The notes: generated by a model not told the origin, from the sequence alone. 64,000 nucleotides of DNA from Saprospiraceae bacterium (GCA_020627785.1 JAHDGF010000001.1:75056-139055), one strand, 5' to 3'; shown: positions 9,635 to 18,229, counted from the stretch's first letter. Numbers and translations are program-made.

Positions 9635-9733
9635 ATGGAACAAGACAAATTTGATTGGTCGGGGAATCTGGTGATTGCCATGTTTTTGATACTAATCGTG
9701 CTTGGATTTGTTCTATACTTTACGAATAACTAG
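9635..9733 (+). CDS. 32-residue single-span membrane peptide
   Basis: ATG at 9635 to TAG at 9731-9733. The peptide starts [11 protein letters not shown], followed by a strongly hydrophobic helix ([18 protein letters not shown]) and a short polar tail. It resembles other small bacterial membrane proteins: a polar, acidic N-terminus, one transmembrane span, and a Trp at the interface. A plausible promoter lies upstream, and its stop precedes the ahcY promoter. I do not recognise a family. Chance is possible, but the amphipathic layout and promoter argue for a real gene. Confidence 0.45.
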   Translation: MEQDKFDWSGNLVIAMFLILIVLGFVLYFTNN

Positions 9734-9779
9734 ATATGTTATTGTCCCTATATATGGGGCATTACACGATTGTTTTTAA

Positions 9780-9787
9780 TACTTTTG
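9780..9787 (+). promoter_or_regulatory. ahcY -7 element
   Basis: TACTTTTG is an exact TAnnTTTG word. Transcription would begin near 9792, so the upstream in-frame ATG at 9736 cannot be used and ATG 9802 is the start, with a leader of roughly ten bases. Confidence 0.55.
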
Positions 9788-9801
9788 CAAAAATTTTTTC
9801 A

Positions 9802-11115
9802 ATGATTTCTACGGATAATAAAGTTAAATACAAAGTAAAAGATATCAGCCTTGCTGATTTTGGCCGAAAAGAGATAACATTGGCTGAGGCGGAAATGCCA
9901 GGTTTAATGGCTCTTAGAGAGGAATATGGAAATTCCAAGCCTTTGGCAGGAGCTAATATTGCTGGTTGCCTTCACATGACCATTCAGACTGCAGTCTTAA
10001 TAGAGACACTAGTACACCTAGGAGCTGATGTAACTTGGTCTTCTTGTAACATCTTTTCAACACAAGATCACGCAGCAGCAGCAATCGCAGCAGCCGGTAT
10101 TCCTGTGTTTGCTTGGAAAGGAATGAATGAAGAAGAATTTGAATGGTGCATCGAGCAGACATTAGCTACCTTCAAAGATGGTAAGCCATTAAACATGATT
10201 CTTGATGATGGTGGAGATTTAACCAACATGGTTTTGGATAAATTCCCAGAATTAGTTCAGAACATTAAAGGATTAAGCGAAGAAACTACTACTGGAGTTC
10301 ATAGATTATATGAAAGAGTTACCAATGGTACACTTCCTATTCCTGCGATTAACATCAACGATTCTGTTACTAAGTCTAAGTTTGATAACAAATATGGATG
10401 TAAAGAATCTTGCGTAGATGCAATTAGAAGAGCTACAGATATTATGATGGCTGGAAAGGTTGCAGTTGTCGCTGGATATGGTGATGTAGGAAAAGGTTCT
10501 GCTGCTTCTTTAAGAGGTGCTGGTTGTAGAGTTATCGTTACTGAAATCGATCCAATCTGTGCACTACAAGCTGCTATGGACGGATTTGAGGTGAAGAAAA
10601 TGATTGATGCTCTTGATGAAGCTAACATTATTGTTACTGCTACAGGAAACTTCAACATCATTGCAGAGAAGCATTTCAGAGCAATGAAAGATAAGACCAT
10701 CGTATGTAACATCGGGCACTTCGATAATGAAATCGATATGGCTTGGTTGAATGGCGCTTACGGAGATACAAAAGATGTAATTAAGCCACAGGTTGATTTA
10801 TATAACATAGATGGTAAAGACATCATCGTACTTGCTGAAGGAAGACTAGTAAACTTAGGATGTGCTACAGGCCACCCTTCATTCGTAATGTCTAACTCAT
10901 TTACTAATCAGGTATTGGCACAATTAGAATTGTGGAATAACTCTGATAAGTATGAGAACAAAGTATACATGTTACCGAAGCACTTAGATGAAAAAGTAGC
11001 AAGATTACACTTAGCAAAAATCGGTGTTGTGTTAGAGGAATTAACTAAGGAGCAAGCAGATTATATTTCTGTTCCTCAGGAAGGACCTTACAAGCCAGAT
11101 TACTACAGATATTAA
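9802..11115 (+). CDS. ahcY: Adenosylhomocysteinase
   Basis: S-adenosylhomocysteine hydrolase: splits SAH to adenosine and homocysteine in the cytoplasm, relieving product inhibition of methyltransferases. From ATG 9802 it is 437 residues, a normal family length; the frame is open further upstream to 9736, but those 22 residues are hydrophobic, not conserved, and lie before or within the promoter. Family motifs are clear: [44 protein letters not shown], the NAD-binding [12 protein letters not shown], and the conserved C-terminus KPDYYRY. It converges on the aroB operon, whose first gene is a SAM hydrolase, with a strong terminator between. Function is secure. Confidence 0.97.
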   Translation: MISTDNKVKYKVKDISLADFGRKEITLAEAEMPGLMALREEYGNSKPLAGANIAGCLHMTIQTAVLIETLVHLGADVTWSSCNIFSTQDHAAAAIAAAGIPVFAWKGMNEEEFEWCIEQTLATFKDGKPLNMILDDGGDLTNMVLDKFPELVQNIKGLSEETTTGVHRLYERVTNGTLPIPAININDSVTKSKFDNKYGCKESCVDAIRRATDIMMAGKVAVVAGYGDVGKGSAASLRGAGCRVIVTEIDPICALQAAMDGFEVKKMIDALDEANIIVTATGNFNIIAEKHFRAMKDKTIVCNIGHFDNEIDMAWLNGAYGDTKDVIKPQVDLYNIDGKDIIVLAEGRLVNLGCATGHPSFVMSNSFTNQVLAQLELWNNSDKYENKVYMLPKHLDEKVARLHLAKIGVVLEELTKEQADYISVPQEGPYKPDYYRY

Positions 11116-11138
11116 TCTGAAGATTATAAAGCATTAAG

Positions 11139-11167
11139 AAGTCCCGATTTATCGGGACTTTTTTTTT
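11139..11167 (+). terminator. Intrinsic terminator of ahcY
   Basis: A perfect 10-bp stem (AAGTCCCGAT / ATCGGGACTT, 11139-11160) with a two-base apex is followed by a T-run to 11167. The convergent aroB gene ends 18 bases later. Confidence 0.85.
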
Positions 11168-11184
11168 GCTCTACTTTTTTGTCT

Positions 11185-12225
11185 TTATAATTCTTGTAGT
11201 GCGGAAACGATTTCAGCAGGACTTACTTCGACCGCTTGTTGGCAATGTCCTATTTGATCGATGAGCGCCATGAGGATAACTCCACCCTTGTTCTTTTTAT
11301 CCTTGCCGATGACTTGAAGTAGCTCTTGAATGTTAATTTGACTGCTGTCAAATATTCCATAAATCTTTTGAATAAATTCTTTTATGGAGTTGTAATCCTC
11401 TACAGAAAGTTGACCCTTATTTACTGAAATTTTGGATTCAATCAACATCCCGTGAGCCACTGCCTCTCCATGAACTAAATGGTTTGGTCCATCCAATAAT
11501 AAGGTTTCAATTCCATGTCCAATGGAGTGGCCAAAGTTTAATATTTTTCGAAGACCTCCTTCTTTTGGATCTTGTAATACCACTTTGTTTTTAATTTCAA
11601 TCGATCTAAAGACCAAGTCCTGCCAGTTATCGATGTCGTCTAATGACTCGAGTTTCTTGAGTTCACTCCAAAGTTCTTGATCAAGAATCAAAGCATGTTT
11701 GACCAGTTCCGCAAACCCTGATCGAAGCTCACGTTTTGGAAGGGTAGATAAAAAGCTCGTCTGAACCCAGACCATCCTTGGATTATTAAATAGGCCGACC
11801 ATGTTTTTAACTCCATTTAAGTCAACACCTAGTTTACCTCCGACGGAAGCATCAATTTGCGAAAGCAAGGTTGTCGGCACTTGAATAAAATCTATCCCAC
11901 GCATAAAAGTCGAGGCACAGAATCCGCCCATATCTCCGATCACACCCCCACCGAGATTAATAAGCAAACTGTTGCGATCACACTTGTGAGCTAGGAGCTG
12001 TTCCCAAATGGAAGAACAGCTTTGAATTTGTTTCTGTTGTTCACCAGAAGGTATTTCTATGAGGGAATGTAGCTTATCAAGCGGCATTGCCTCATAGCAA
12101 TACTTCTTAGTGTTCTCATCGACGAGAACAACTATTTTAGAATAGTTTTTGGCTTCAATAAAATCATTGAAATGACTCCATGGTGAATCAACGATTACCT
12201 CGTAATTATCCGATGGCAATATCAC
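11185..12225 (-). CDS. aroB: 3-dehydroquinate synthase
   Basis: 346 residues, full length. It converts DAHP to 3-dehydroquinate, step two of the shikimate pathway, using NAD and a metal. Seen motifs: NLGGGVIGDMGGFCASTFMRG, PTTLLSQIDASVGGKLGVD, the metal-ligand region LNFGHSIGHGIE, and HGEAVAHGM. Its start overlaps the end of the upstream small monooxygenase-fold gene by 20 bases, so it is the last gene of a three-gene minus-strand operon with a SAM hydrolase. No other shikimate genes are nearby. Confidence 0.95.
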   Translation of the reverse strand: MILPSDNYEVIVDSPWSHFNDFIEAKNYSKIVVLVDENTKKYCYEAMPLDKLHSLIEIPSGEQQKQIQSCSSIWEQLLAHKCDRNSLLINLGGGVIGDMGGFCASTFMRGIDFIQVPTTLLSQIDASVGGKLGVDLNGVKNMVGLFNNPRMVWVQTSFLSTLPKRELRSGFAELVKHALILDQELWSELKKLESLDDIDNWQDLVFRSIEIKNKVVLQDPKEGGLRKILNFGHSIGHGIETLLLDGPNHLVHGEAVAHGMLIESKISVNKGQLSVEDYNSIKEFIQKIYGIFDSSQINIQELLQVIGKDKKNKGGVILMALIDQIGHCQQAVEVSPAEIVSALQEL

Positions 12226-12517
12226 TAGTAAGTGGTGCTTCTTTCACAGACCAAGCTTTTGCTTTATCTACAAACATTGATTTAGTGGTCGTCCAAGTTT
12301 CTTTAAAGAATTCAGAATTTCTGTAATTATTTAGATGAGATTCTGACTTCCAGATACTATAGGTAAAGAATACAGAATCATCTTTAATGTCATTAAATAA
12401 TTTTACAGACTCACAACCGTCATGATTTTGAATCTTTTCTTTTTTGTTGTTAAATAAAGAAACGAAATCAGTCTTGTGATCTTCTTTAAATTGCATTTTT
12501 ACTAATCTGATAATCAT
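12206..12517 (-). CDS. Antibiotic biosynthesis monooxygenase (ABM)-fold protein
   Basis: 103 residues from the ATG at 12517 (MIIRLVKMQF); the frame is open to 12568, but the extra 17 residues overlap the upstream gene and are not family-like. The ABM ferredoxin-like fold is suggested by LVKMQFKEDHKTDFVSLFN, DGCESVKLF, then FFTYSIWKSESHLNNYRNSEFF. Members are small dimeric proteins acting as quinol or heme monooxygenases, but many have no proven substrate. It lies four bases after the SAM hydrolase and overlaps aroB by 20 bases, so co-expression is near certain. The specific reaction is unknown. Confidence 0.8.
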   Translation of the reverse strand: MIIRLVKMQFKEDHKTDFVSLFNNKKEKIQNHDGCESVKLFNDIKDDSVFFTYSIWKSESHLNNYRNSEFFKETWTTTKSMFVDKAKAWSVKEAPLTSDIAIG

Positions 12518-12521
12518 CTGT

Positions 12522-13286
12522 TTAATTTTTAAAGTGAATTTGAATGGTACCATTTTCAAACAAGCCAAGTAATTCGCTGGCGTTGCCCATATTGATGCCT
12601 AGTTCTAAAAAATTGTTCATGTTAAATAAAGCGACTACTTCGCCAATAGGGACTTGGCTGTAGCTTTCATGAATCGATGTAATGGGATCAGAATATTTGA
12701 AATAAATTTCAAAGGATCGATTTTTTTGAATCTCTTTGAAAAACGATTTTTCTATGTTTAGTATGACATTTCCGAAGATGTCCACATGAATTATTGTGGC
12801 TCGGATTTCTGTCTGTGTATATACCGGGATGATGTTTATCTTTTGCTTCAGCGCAGAGACTTTTGGTCCTACATCTGAAAGTGGAGCACCGGTACCGACT
12901 AAAGCTGCCGCATGAGCATAGGTCTGGAAAAATGTTTGGAAGTTTCCTTGGATTGAATGCGTTTCTATTTCACTTAAATCTTGAAAGATGAGCGTAAAGA
13001 CTCCATTGTTGGGCCCTATAAAATAGTGGCCATCTCTTTCAAAGATGATGTACTCATTCGATGGTGAATAATGATTATATACACTCACGATGTGGATACT
13101 GCCTTTCGGCAAATCTTTCCATACGTTCATCAGACAATAGGCTGCAAACTGGATATCATGAGACTTGATGTTGTGGTTGATGTCTAGAAACTGGCTCGCA
13201 GGCAAATGCTTGAGCACTGACGACTTCAACTTGGCAACATAAAAGTCATTATGTCCAAGATCTGTAGTTAACGTTATTATAGACAT
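12522..13286 (-). CDS. SAM hydrolase / hydroxide adenosyltransferase (DUF62 family)
   Basis: 254 residues. The N-terminus ITLTTDLGHNDFYVAKLKSSVL, then FLDINHNIKSHDIQFAAYCL and YFIGPNNGVFTLIF, are diagnostic of the SAM_adeno_trans (DUF62) family. Family members hydrolyse S-adenosylmethionine to adenosine and methionine; chlorinases and fluorinases are relatives, but nothing here indicates halide chemistry. The gene leads the minus-strand operon with the ABM protein and aroB. The convergent neighbour is ahcY, the other adenosine-releasing step of the SAM cycle. A TTTG/TAAATTTG promoter lies just upstream. Confidence 0.9.
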   Translation of the reverse strand: MSIITLTTDLGHNDFYVAKLKSSVLKHLPASQFLDINHNIKSHDIQFAAYCLMNVWKDLPKGSIHIVSVYNHYSPSNEYIIFERDGHYFIGPNNGVFTLIFQDLSEIETHSIQGNFQTFFQTYAHAAALVGTGAPLSDVGPKVSALKQKINIIPVYTQTEIRATIIHVDIFGNVILNIEKSFFKEIQKNRSFEIYFKYSDPITSIHESYSQVPIGEVVALFNMNNFLELGINMGNASELLGLFENGTIQIHFKN

Positions 13287-13303
13287 CTACACGTAATTCT
13301 AAA

Positions 13304-13333
13304 CAAATTTAGAAGTTACATTCAAGAATCAAA
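13304..13333 (-). promoter_or_regulatory. Promoter of the SAM hydrolase-aroB operon
   Basis: Read on the minus strand: TTTG (13333-13330), 18 bases, then TAAATTTG (13311-13304). The transcript would start near 13297, about ten bases before the ATG. Confidence 0.55.
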
Positions 13334-13497
13334 CTATTATATGATAAATTTTTATAATATATATTTAATTGACTCTTAGTTAGTAAGTCGACATTTTCGT
13401 CTAGGTATGTTGGTTTCACTCAATTCTTTGGTGTAATAAATTGAGTATAAAGGACTTAGCTCATATCGCTTGATTAACCTTTAGTTAATAAATGAAA

Positions 13498-13529
13498 TTT
13501 GTGTTGGAATTAAACAAAGCCTATTTTTG
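13498..13529 (+). promoter_or_regulatory. Promoter of phoH
   Basis: TTTG (13498-13501), 20-base spacer, TATTTTTG (13522-13529): a perfect match to the Bacteroidota consensus. The start near 13535 leaves a leader of about 12 bases before the TTG start at 13547, supporting that unusual start codon. Confidence 0.65.
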
Positions 13530-13546
13530 AAAATAAAGAGACTTTA

Positions 13547-14548
13547 TTGAGCGAAATAGAATTAACAATATTGGATGTAGATCCAAGGGATTTATACGGC
13601 GAGAAGAATTCGAAGATTAATATTCTAAAAAATGCCTATCCGGAGGTTTCCATTACCTCTCGCGGACAGAAAATCAAAATAAAAGGCGAAAAGAAAAGCA
13701 CTCAAGATGTAAAAGGGAAGCTAGAATCAATGGTGAAACTATTGAAGCTTCAGAAAAAATTATCAAACAATGACGTTGAAGACCTGATTAAAGGCAGTCA
13801 CGCACAAGATTATCTATTGGAAGAAGAACAAGAAGGGGGAAAATCATCCTCAACGGCGATCGTACATGGCAGAAGCGGTAGACCCATAAAAGCTAAGACA
13901 AGAAATCAGAAGAAATTAGTCACGTTGACTGAAACCAATGATATCATTTTTGCCACTGGTCCTGCAGGAACTGGTAAAACCTATACAGCAGTTGCGTTAG
14001 CCGTTAGGGCGTTGAAAAATAAAATCGTTAGAAAAATAATTTTGACTCGGCCAGCAGTTGAAGCAGGAGAGAATCTTGGTTTTTTGCCAGGTGACTTAAA
14101 AGATAAGATCGACCCGTATCTGCGTCCACTGTATGATGCACTAGACGATATGCTTCCTCCAGATAAGCTAAACTACTTCATGGATAATCGGATTATCGAG
14201 GTTGCACCCTTAGCCTTCATGAGAGGCCGTACACTTGACGATGCTTTTATCATCCTAGATGAAGCTCAGAATGCCACCTCACTGCAAATTAAAATGTTCC
14301 TCACACGACTAGGTCCGACCGCGAAATGTATCATTACTGGTGACATGTCTCAAATTGACCTTCCTAGAAATCAAAAATCAGGACTTGCCAAGGCGATTCG
14401 ACTTTTGAATAACATTGAAGGAATCTCCAATTTAGAATTGACAACAGAAGATGTAGTTAGACATCGCTTAGTTAAAGCAATTATTCAACGCTATGACCAG
14501 AGTGATCGTGAAAATGAAGAGCATAAAAATGATAAAAGCAAGCAATAG
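13547..14548 (+). CDS. phoH: PhoH-like ATPase
   Basis: 333 residues starting at TTG (MSEIELTIL). N-terminal residues about 20-75 form the small KH-like domain usual in PhoH; the ATPase core follows with Walker A GPAGTGKT (138-145), TRPAVEAGENLGFLPGDL, Walker B IILDEAQN (235-242) and the ITGDMSQIDLP motif. PhoH proteins are cytoplasmic RNA-linked ATPases of the helicase superfamily whose substrate is not settled; many neighbour ybeY/era, which are absent here. The next gene follows by 34 bases on the same strand and may share the transcript. Confidence 0.93.
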   Translation: MSEIELTILDVDPRDLYGEKNSKINILKNAYPEVSITSRGQKIKIKGEKKSTQDVKGKLESMVKLLKLQKKLSNNDVEDLIKGSHAQDYLLEEEQEGGKSSSTAIVHGRSGRPIKAKTRNQKKLVTLTETNDIIFATGPAGTGKTYTAVALAVRALKNKIVRKIILTRPAVEAGENLGFLPGDLKDKIDPYLRPLYDALDDMLPPDKLNYFMDNRIIEVAPLAFMRGRTLDDAFIILDEAQNATSLQIKMFLTRLGPTAKCIITGDMSQIDLPRNQKSGLAKAIRLLNNIEGISNLELTTEDVVRHRLVKAIIQRYDQSDRENEEHKNDKSKQ

Positions 14549-14582
14549 AGTTTACCTATAAATTCTATTGACCATCCATAGT

Positions 14583-15512
14583 ATGATGGTCTCTTTTACA
14601 CTACAGGAAAGAAGAGCCTTGCTTCTTCTTTTTTCATTGGCTGGATTTTATTTGTTGATGGATGTATTGCCCTCTAAGCAAGCAAAGACTTATTCTGTGT
14701 GCTTAGATGATATGGTTAGTTTTCAAGAAAGAGTGGAAAAATCTCCACGGAAATTTGATGATTCTTATTCCAAGGATTATCAAAAATTTGCGAAAGCGAA
14801 AACGAAAAGTAAAACTTCCAAAGAAAAGAAAGTCTTCCAATTCAATCCCAATACCATAGGTCTAGATTCATTGCAACAATTAGGTTTTGATAAGAAGGTG
14901 AGTGAGCGATGGATTAAGTTTAGAGAAAAAGGGAAGGTTTATACCAGTATGGAAGATCTTAAAAGTATCTATGGTGTGGATGAAAATATTCTCAGTGATT
15001 TAAAAGACTATGCTTCCTTTCCAGCAATAAAGAATGCAGAATCTTCAAGTAAAGAAAGGGTAGACTTTGAGACGAAGAAACATTTTTACGACGAGCCTAA
15101 ACTGGTTCCACAAACCATTATTGACCTTAACACTTGTGAAGCGGAAGATCTTAAGGCCTTGGGTGGGATTGGGAAAGTTTTTGCTTCAAGGATATTAAAG
15201 TATCGTGAAATTCTCGGGGGTTATGCATCTAAGGATCAGTTACTTGATGTTTATGGCTTGACGGATAGTACGTATCAATTGATCAAGGACCATGTAATGG
15301 TAGACACTCCACCGAATCGAATTAAAATTAATACTCAATCACTAAAGGAATTATCAGCCAATTACTTGATTAGACATAAGGCGGCCAAGATAATTTATGC
15401 CTACCGAAGTGAACATGGTCCATTCGTAAACGTTGAAGATTTTCAAAAGGTAAAAGGGTTAAAGAAAGACTTTAAGGAACAGATAATACCTTACTTAGAT
15501 TTTGCTTTGTAA
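14583..15512 (+). CDS. Helix-hairpin-helix (ComEA-like) protein
   Basis: 309 residues from ATG 14583 (or 14586); the frame is open to a TTG at 14568. A single N-terminal membrane segment (ALLLLFSLAGFYLLMDVL) anchors it. A charged linker follows, then repeated ComEA-type HhH units: FNPNTIGLDSLQQLGFDKKV, IDLNTCEAEDLKALGGIGKV followed by ASRILKYREILGGYASKDQL, and KINTQSLKELSANYLIRHKA. ComEA binds incoming DNA in the periplasm; in Bacteroidota, such triple-HhH proteins are common and DNA binding is likely, but a role in transformation is not proven. dprA, a recombination mediator for transforming DNA, is elsewhere in the window. Confidence 0.85.
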   Translation: MMVSFTLQERRALLLLFSLAGFYLLMDVLPSKQAKTYSVCLDDMVSFQERVEKSPRKFDDSYSKDYQKFAKAKTKSKTSKEKKVFQFNPNTIGLDSLQQLGFDKKVSERWIKFREKGKVYTSMEDLKSIYGVDENILSDLKDYASFPAIKNAESSSKERVDFETKKHFYDEPKLVPQTIIDLNTCEAEDLKALGGIGKVFASRILKYREILGGYASKDQLLDVYGLTDSTYQLIKDHVMVDTPPNRIKINTQSLKELSANYLIRHKAAKIIYAYRSEHGPFVNVEDFQKVKGLKKDFKEQIIPYLDFAL

Positions 15513-15531
15513 CTCTATCGTCCTAAGTTTG
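15501..15531 (+). promoter_or_regulatory. Promoter of the ABC transporter gene
   Basis: TTTG (15501-15504), 19 bases, TAAGTTTG (15524-15531), an exact consensus pair. The predicted start near 15537 is about 90 bases before the first start codon in the main frame, leaving room for the N-terminal codons discussed for the transporter. Confidence 0.55.
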
Positions 15532-15625
15532 TTCATTCTAAAGAAAAGCAGTTCCACTGAAGAATTTAAGAGTACTCAATAAGTTTTTTTTAAAGTATAA
15601 AAAGCATCTAATCGCGGGTGTTTTA

Positions 15626-17338
15626 TTGGTGTTTCTATCCAATTACTTTAAGTTGTTAATCCCAAAAATGATCCGAGAATCACTGGATTTTATTTTTGAG
15701 AAAGTAAATTCTAGAACTTCTACATCAGAGGTGTTTTCTGAAGTTTACGGTACAGATATTTTGATCTTTGCAGGAAAGGTTATCGCTTTTTCTGTCATCG
15801 CTGGAATTTTTCTCTACTTTACTCGTCAGACACTCATCGTGATGTCCAGGCTTATTGAGTATGATCTGCGAAAGGAGATTTTTCAAAAGTATGAAAGTTT
15901 AGATACGGCTTTTTTTAAAAAGAACAGGACTGGTGATTTAATGTCGAGAATTACCGAAGATGTGAATAAGGTGCGGATGTACTTAGGTCCTGTTTTGCTT
16001 TACAGCTCTAACTTGATATTCACTTTTGTGATTGTAATTTTTTCAATGTTAAGTGTAAGTCCTAAGCTCAGTTTTTATACACTACTACCATTGCCTTTTC
16101 TTTCGATCTCGATCTACTTTGTTAGTTCGATCATTAACAAGCGAAGTGAAATCATTCAGAAGCAACTTGCAAAAATTAATAGTATTTCTCAAGAAGTTTT
16201 TTCTGGAATTCGTGTGGTGAAGTCTTATGCGAAGGAGGATAAGTTTGTTAAGCATTTTGATGAGGAATGCCAAGATTATAAGCAAAAGAACATTCACCTA
16301 GCTAAGGTTAATGCCTACTTTTATCCGTTGATGATATTGCTGATCAGTGCCAGTACCTTATTGACTGTTTTTATGGGAGGTAAGATGGTGATTAGTGGAG
16401 AAATTTCAGCTGGGACCTTGGCTGAGTTTATTTTGTATGTGAATATATTGACTTGGCCATTTACAGCAATTGGTTGGATGGTAAGTATCATACAGGAGGC
16501 AGAAGCTTCTCAGAAACGAATCAATGAATTTTTGCAAGAAGAACCAGCAGTATTTAATATAGCAGAGGATTCTTCTGGTAACTTACTTCAAGGACACATC
16601 TCTTTTGAAAAAGTAAACTTCCATTATCCAGATACTAATGTACATGCGCTCAAGGATGTAGATTTTACCATTGAGCCTGGCCAGAAGTATGCGATTATCG
16701 GTAAGACTGCATCAGGGAAGAGTACCATCGCAGATTTACTATTGCGATTATACGATGTAACCTCTGGGAGAATAATGATTGATGGGAAGAACATCTCAGA
16801 ACATCATCTCGGCAATCTTAGACAGCGAATAGGTTATGTTCCTCAAGATTCTTTTTTATTCTCTGATTCTGTTAGTAACAACATTCGGTTTGGTAAACCT
16901 TCGGCAAGTCAAGAGGATATTGAATTTTTTGCAAAGAAAGCTTCCGTTCACGAAGATATCTTGCAATTTCCTGAAGCCTATGAGACTAGGATTGGAGAAC
17001 GCGGGGTTAATTTATCAGGAGGTCAAAAACAACGCATCGCCATCTCTAGAGCCTTTATAAAGGAACCAGACATTGTTATTTTAGATGACTGTCTTTCAGC
17101 GGTGGATGCAAATACAGAGAATGCCATTCTTTCTTATTTAAATGATGCATTAAAGGGTAAAACGGCTATAATTATTACACATCGCTTTTATAATCTTTTG
17201 AATTTTGATAAAATTATCGTCCTAGAGGAGGGTAGAATTGCCGAGATGGGTACACACGACGAATTGATTCAAACAGGCGGTTTTTATGCCGAACAGTACC
17301 AAAATCAAATGACAGACTCCTACGATTCGTCTAAATAA
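15626..17338 (+). CDS. Half ABC exporter (MsbA/MdlA type), N-terminus probably frame-shifted
   Basis: 570 residues in the main frame from TTG. A six-helix exporter domain occupies about 1-300; the ATPase domain has Walker A GKTASGKST (about 358-366), signature LSGGQKQRIAISRA and Walker B VILDDCLSAVD. The usual catalytic Glu after Walker B is Asp and the DDCLSAVD form is typical of the degenerate half of heterodimeric exporters such as YheI/MdlA, so a partner subunit is expected; none is in the window. Codons directly upstream in another frame (15558-15602) read LKNLRVLNKFFLKYK, exactly what precedes KHLIAGVLL in such proteins; one missing A in the run 15600-15603 would join them. The true protein is therefore probably about 20-25 residues longer. 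Substrate unknown. Confidence 0.9.
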   Translation: MVFLSNYFKLLIPKMIRESLDFIFEKVNSRTSTSEVFSEVYGTDILIFAGKVIAFSVIAGIFLYFTRQTLIVMSRLIEYDLRKEIFQKYESLDTAFFKKNRTGDLMSRITEDVNKVRMYLGPVLLYSSNLIFTFVIVIFSMLSVSPKLSFYTLLPLPFLSISIYFVSSIINKRSEIIQKQLAKINSISQEVFSGIRVVKSYAKEDKFVKHFDEECQDYKQKNIHLAKVNAYFYPLMILLISASTLLTVFMGGKMVISGEISAGTLAEFILYVNILTWPFTAIGWMVSIIQEAEASQKRINEFLQEEPAVFNIAEDSSGNLLQGHISFEKVNFHYPDTNVHALKDVDFTIEPGQKYAIIGKTASGKSTIADLLLRLYDVTSGRIMIDGKNISEHHLGNLRQRIGYVPQDSFLFSDSVSNNIRFGKPSASQEDIEFFAKKASVHEDILQFPEAYETRIGERGVNLSGGQKQRIAISRAFIKEPDIVILDDCLSAVDANTENAILSYLNDALKGKTAIIITHRFYNLLNFDKIIVLEEGRIAEMGTHDELIQTGGFYAEQYQNQMTDSYDSSK

Positions 17339-17460
17339 TTCAATCATTTGTCATATAATTATATGTGTTAATGGATTATTTAAATGAAGAAAATAGTTAA
17401 AATTTACGCAATAGATTATATATTCACTTAATCAACTTTTTTACTTAAACATCAGATAAG

Positions 17461-17904
17461 GTGGCAAACGAAGATTTTAATAGGGAGAATGTGTACTCAT
17501 CTAAGGTCAGAGCTGGAAAGCGAAGAACTTATTTCTTTGATGTACGAAAAACTAAGGGTGAAGATTATTATATCACTATAACTGAAAGTACCCGTAAATT
17601 TAACGATGACGGCTACGAAAGACATAAGATCTTCTTATACAAGGAAGATTTTAATAGATTCATGAACAGCTTGAATGATACCGTTAATCACGTGAAAAAC
17701 GAGCTGATGCCTGATTTCGATTATGAAATTTATGAAAGAAGGCAGAAAGAATGGGAAGAAAGCCTAGAAAGAGAAGCTAAAGAAGCTTCATCTGGTGGCG
17801 AAGCATCTTCTCAAGACCAAACAACTCAAACTACTACCGAAGAACCATCAGCTGAACAAACAGAGAGTTCATCCGATGACGCGGATGAAAATCTAAGCTG
17901 GTAA
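17461..17904 (+). CDS. PUR-alpha-like nucleic acid-binding protein (DUF3276)
   Basis: 147 residues from GTG. Residues about 10-95 match the PUR-domain family DUF3276: VYSSKVRAGKRRTYFFDVR, DYYITITESTRK, HKIFLYKEDFNRFMNSL. The tail is acidic and low complexity (Ser/Thr/Glu/Gln). Bacterial relatives (e.g. BpuR of Borrelia) bind single-stranded DNA and RNA and act as post-transcriptional regulators; this role is inferred here. It stands alone and shares a bidirectional terminator with rpsT. Confidence 0.88.
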   Translation: MANEDFNRENVYSSKVRAGKRRTYFFDVRKTKGEDYYITITESTRKFNDDGYERHKIFLYKEDFNRFMNSLNDTVNHVKNELMPDFDYEIYERRQKEWEESLEREAKEASSGGEASSQDQTTQTTTEEPSAEQTESSSDDADENLSW

Positions 17905-17910
17905 CAAAAA

Positions 17911-17942
17911 AAAGTCTCTCGTTTTACGAGAGACTTTTTTTA
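17911..17942. terminator. Bidirectional terminator between DUF3276 gene and rpsT
   Basis: A 12-bp stem (AAAGTCTCTCGT / ACGAGAGACTTT) with a three-base loop is flanked by an A-run on the left and a T-run on the right, so it can stop transcripts from both convergent genes. Confidence 0.85.
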
Positions 17943-17959
17943 TCTATTTTATTAATTGA

Positions 17960-18211
17960 TTACATGTTTCCTACATGCTTCATCAATTTGCTTTTCAGGT
18001 TAGAGGCCTTATTCTTATGCCAAGTGTTCCTTTTAGCTAATTTGTCAATCATGCTAATTACTTTCGGAAGGTATTTCTGAGCTTCCGCCTTATCAGTCAT
18101 CTCTCTAAGCTTCATGATAGCTGTACGAGCAGACTTCTTGTAGTATCTATTTCTAAGACGAATAACAGCGTCTTGTCTAATTCTCTTTTTTGCAGACTTA
18201 TGATGTGCCAT
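17960..18211 (-). CDS. rpsT: 30S ribosomal protein S20
   Basis: 83 residues, family length. MAHHKSAKKRIRQDAVIRLRN, then SARTAIMKLREM and KLAKRNTWHKNKASNLKSKL, are diagnostic of S20, which binds the 5' domain of 16S rRNA during small-subunit assembly. Monocistronic; a CAAATGTA word on the plus strand (TACATTTG on the minus) at 18230-18237 puts its start about 12 bases before the ATG. Confidence 0.98.
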   Translation of the reverse strand: MAHHKSAKKRIRQDAVIRLRNRYYKKSARTAIMKLREMTDKAEAQKYLPKVISMIDKLAKRNTWHKNKASNLKSKLMKHVGNM

Positions 18212-18229
18212 AATAAATTATTTGGGCTG

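Noticed and set aside
9736-9801. Upstream in-frame ATG for ahcY
   Set aside because: The 22 extra residues are hydrophobic and not family-like, and the -7 promoter box lies within them.
10299-10712. 137-codon minus-strand frame inside ahcY
   Set aside because: Shadow of the strongly conserved ahcY coding frame.
12522-13286. Halogenase (chlorinase/fluorinase) activity for the SAM hydrolase
   Set aside because: No halogenase-specific feature could be seen and no biosynthetic cluster is present; the common hydrolase role is more likely.
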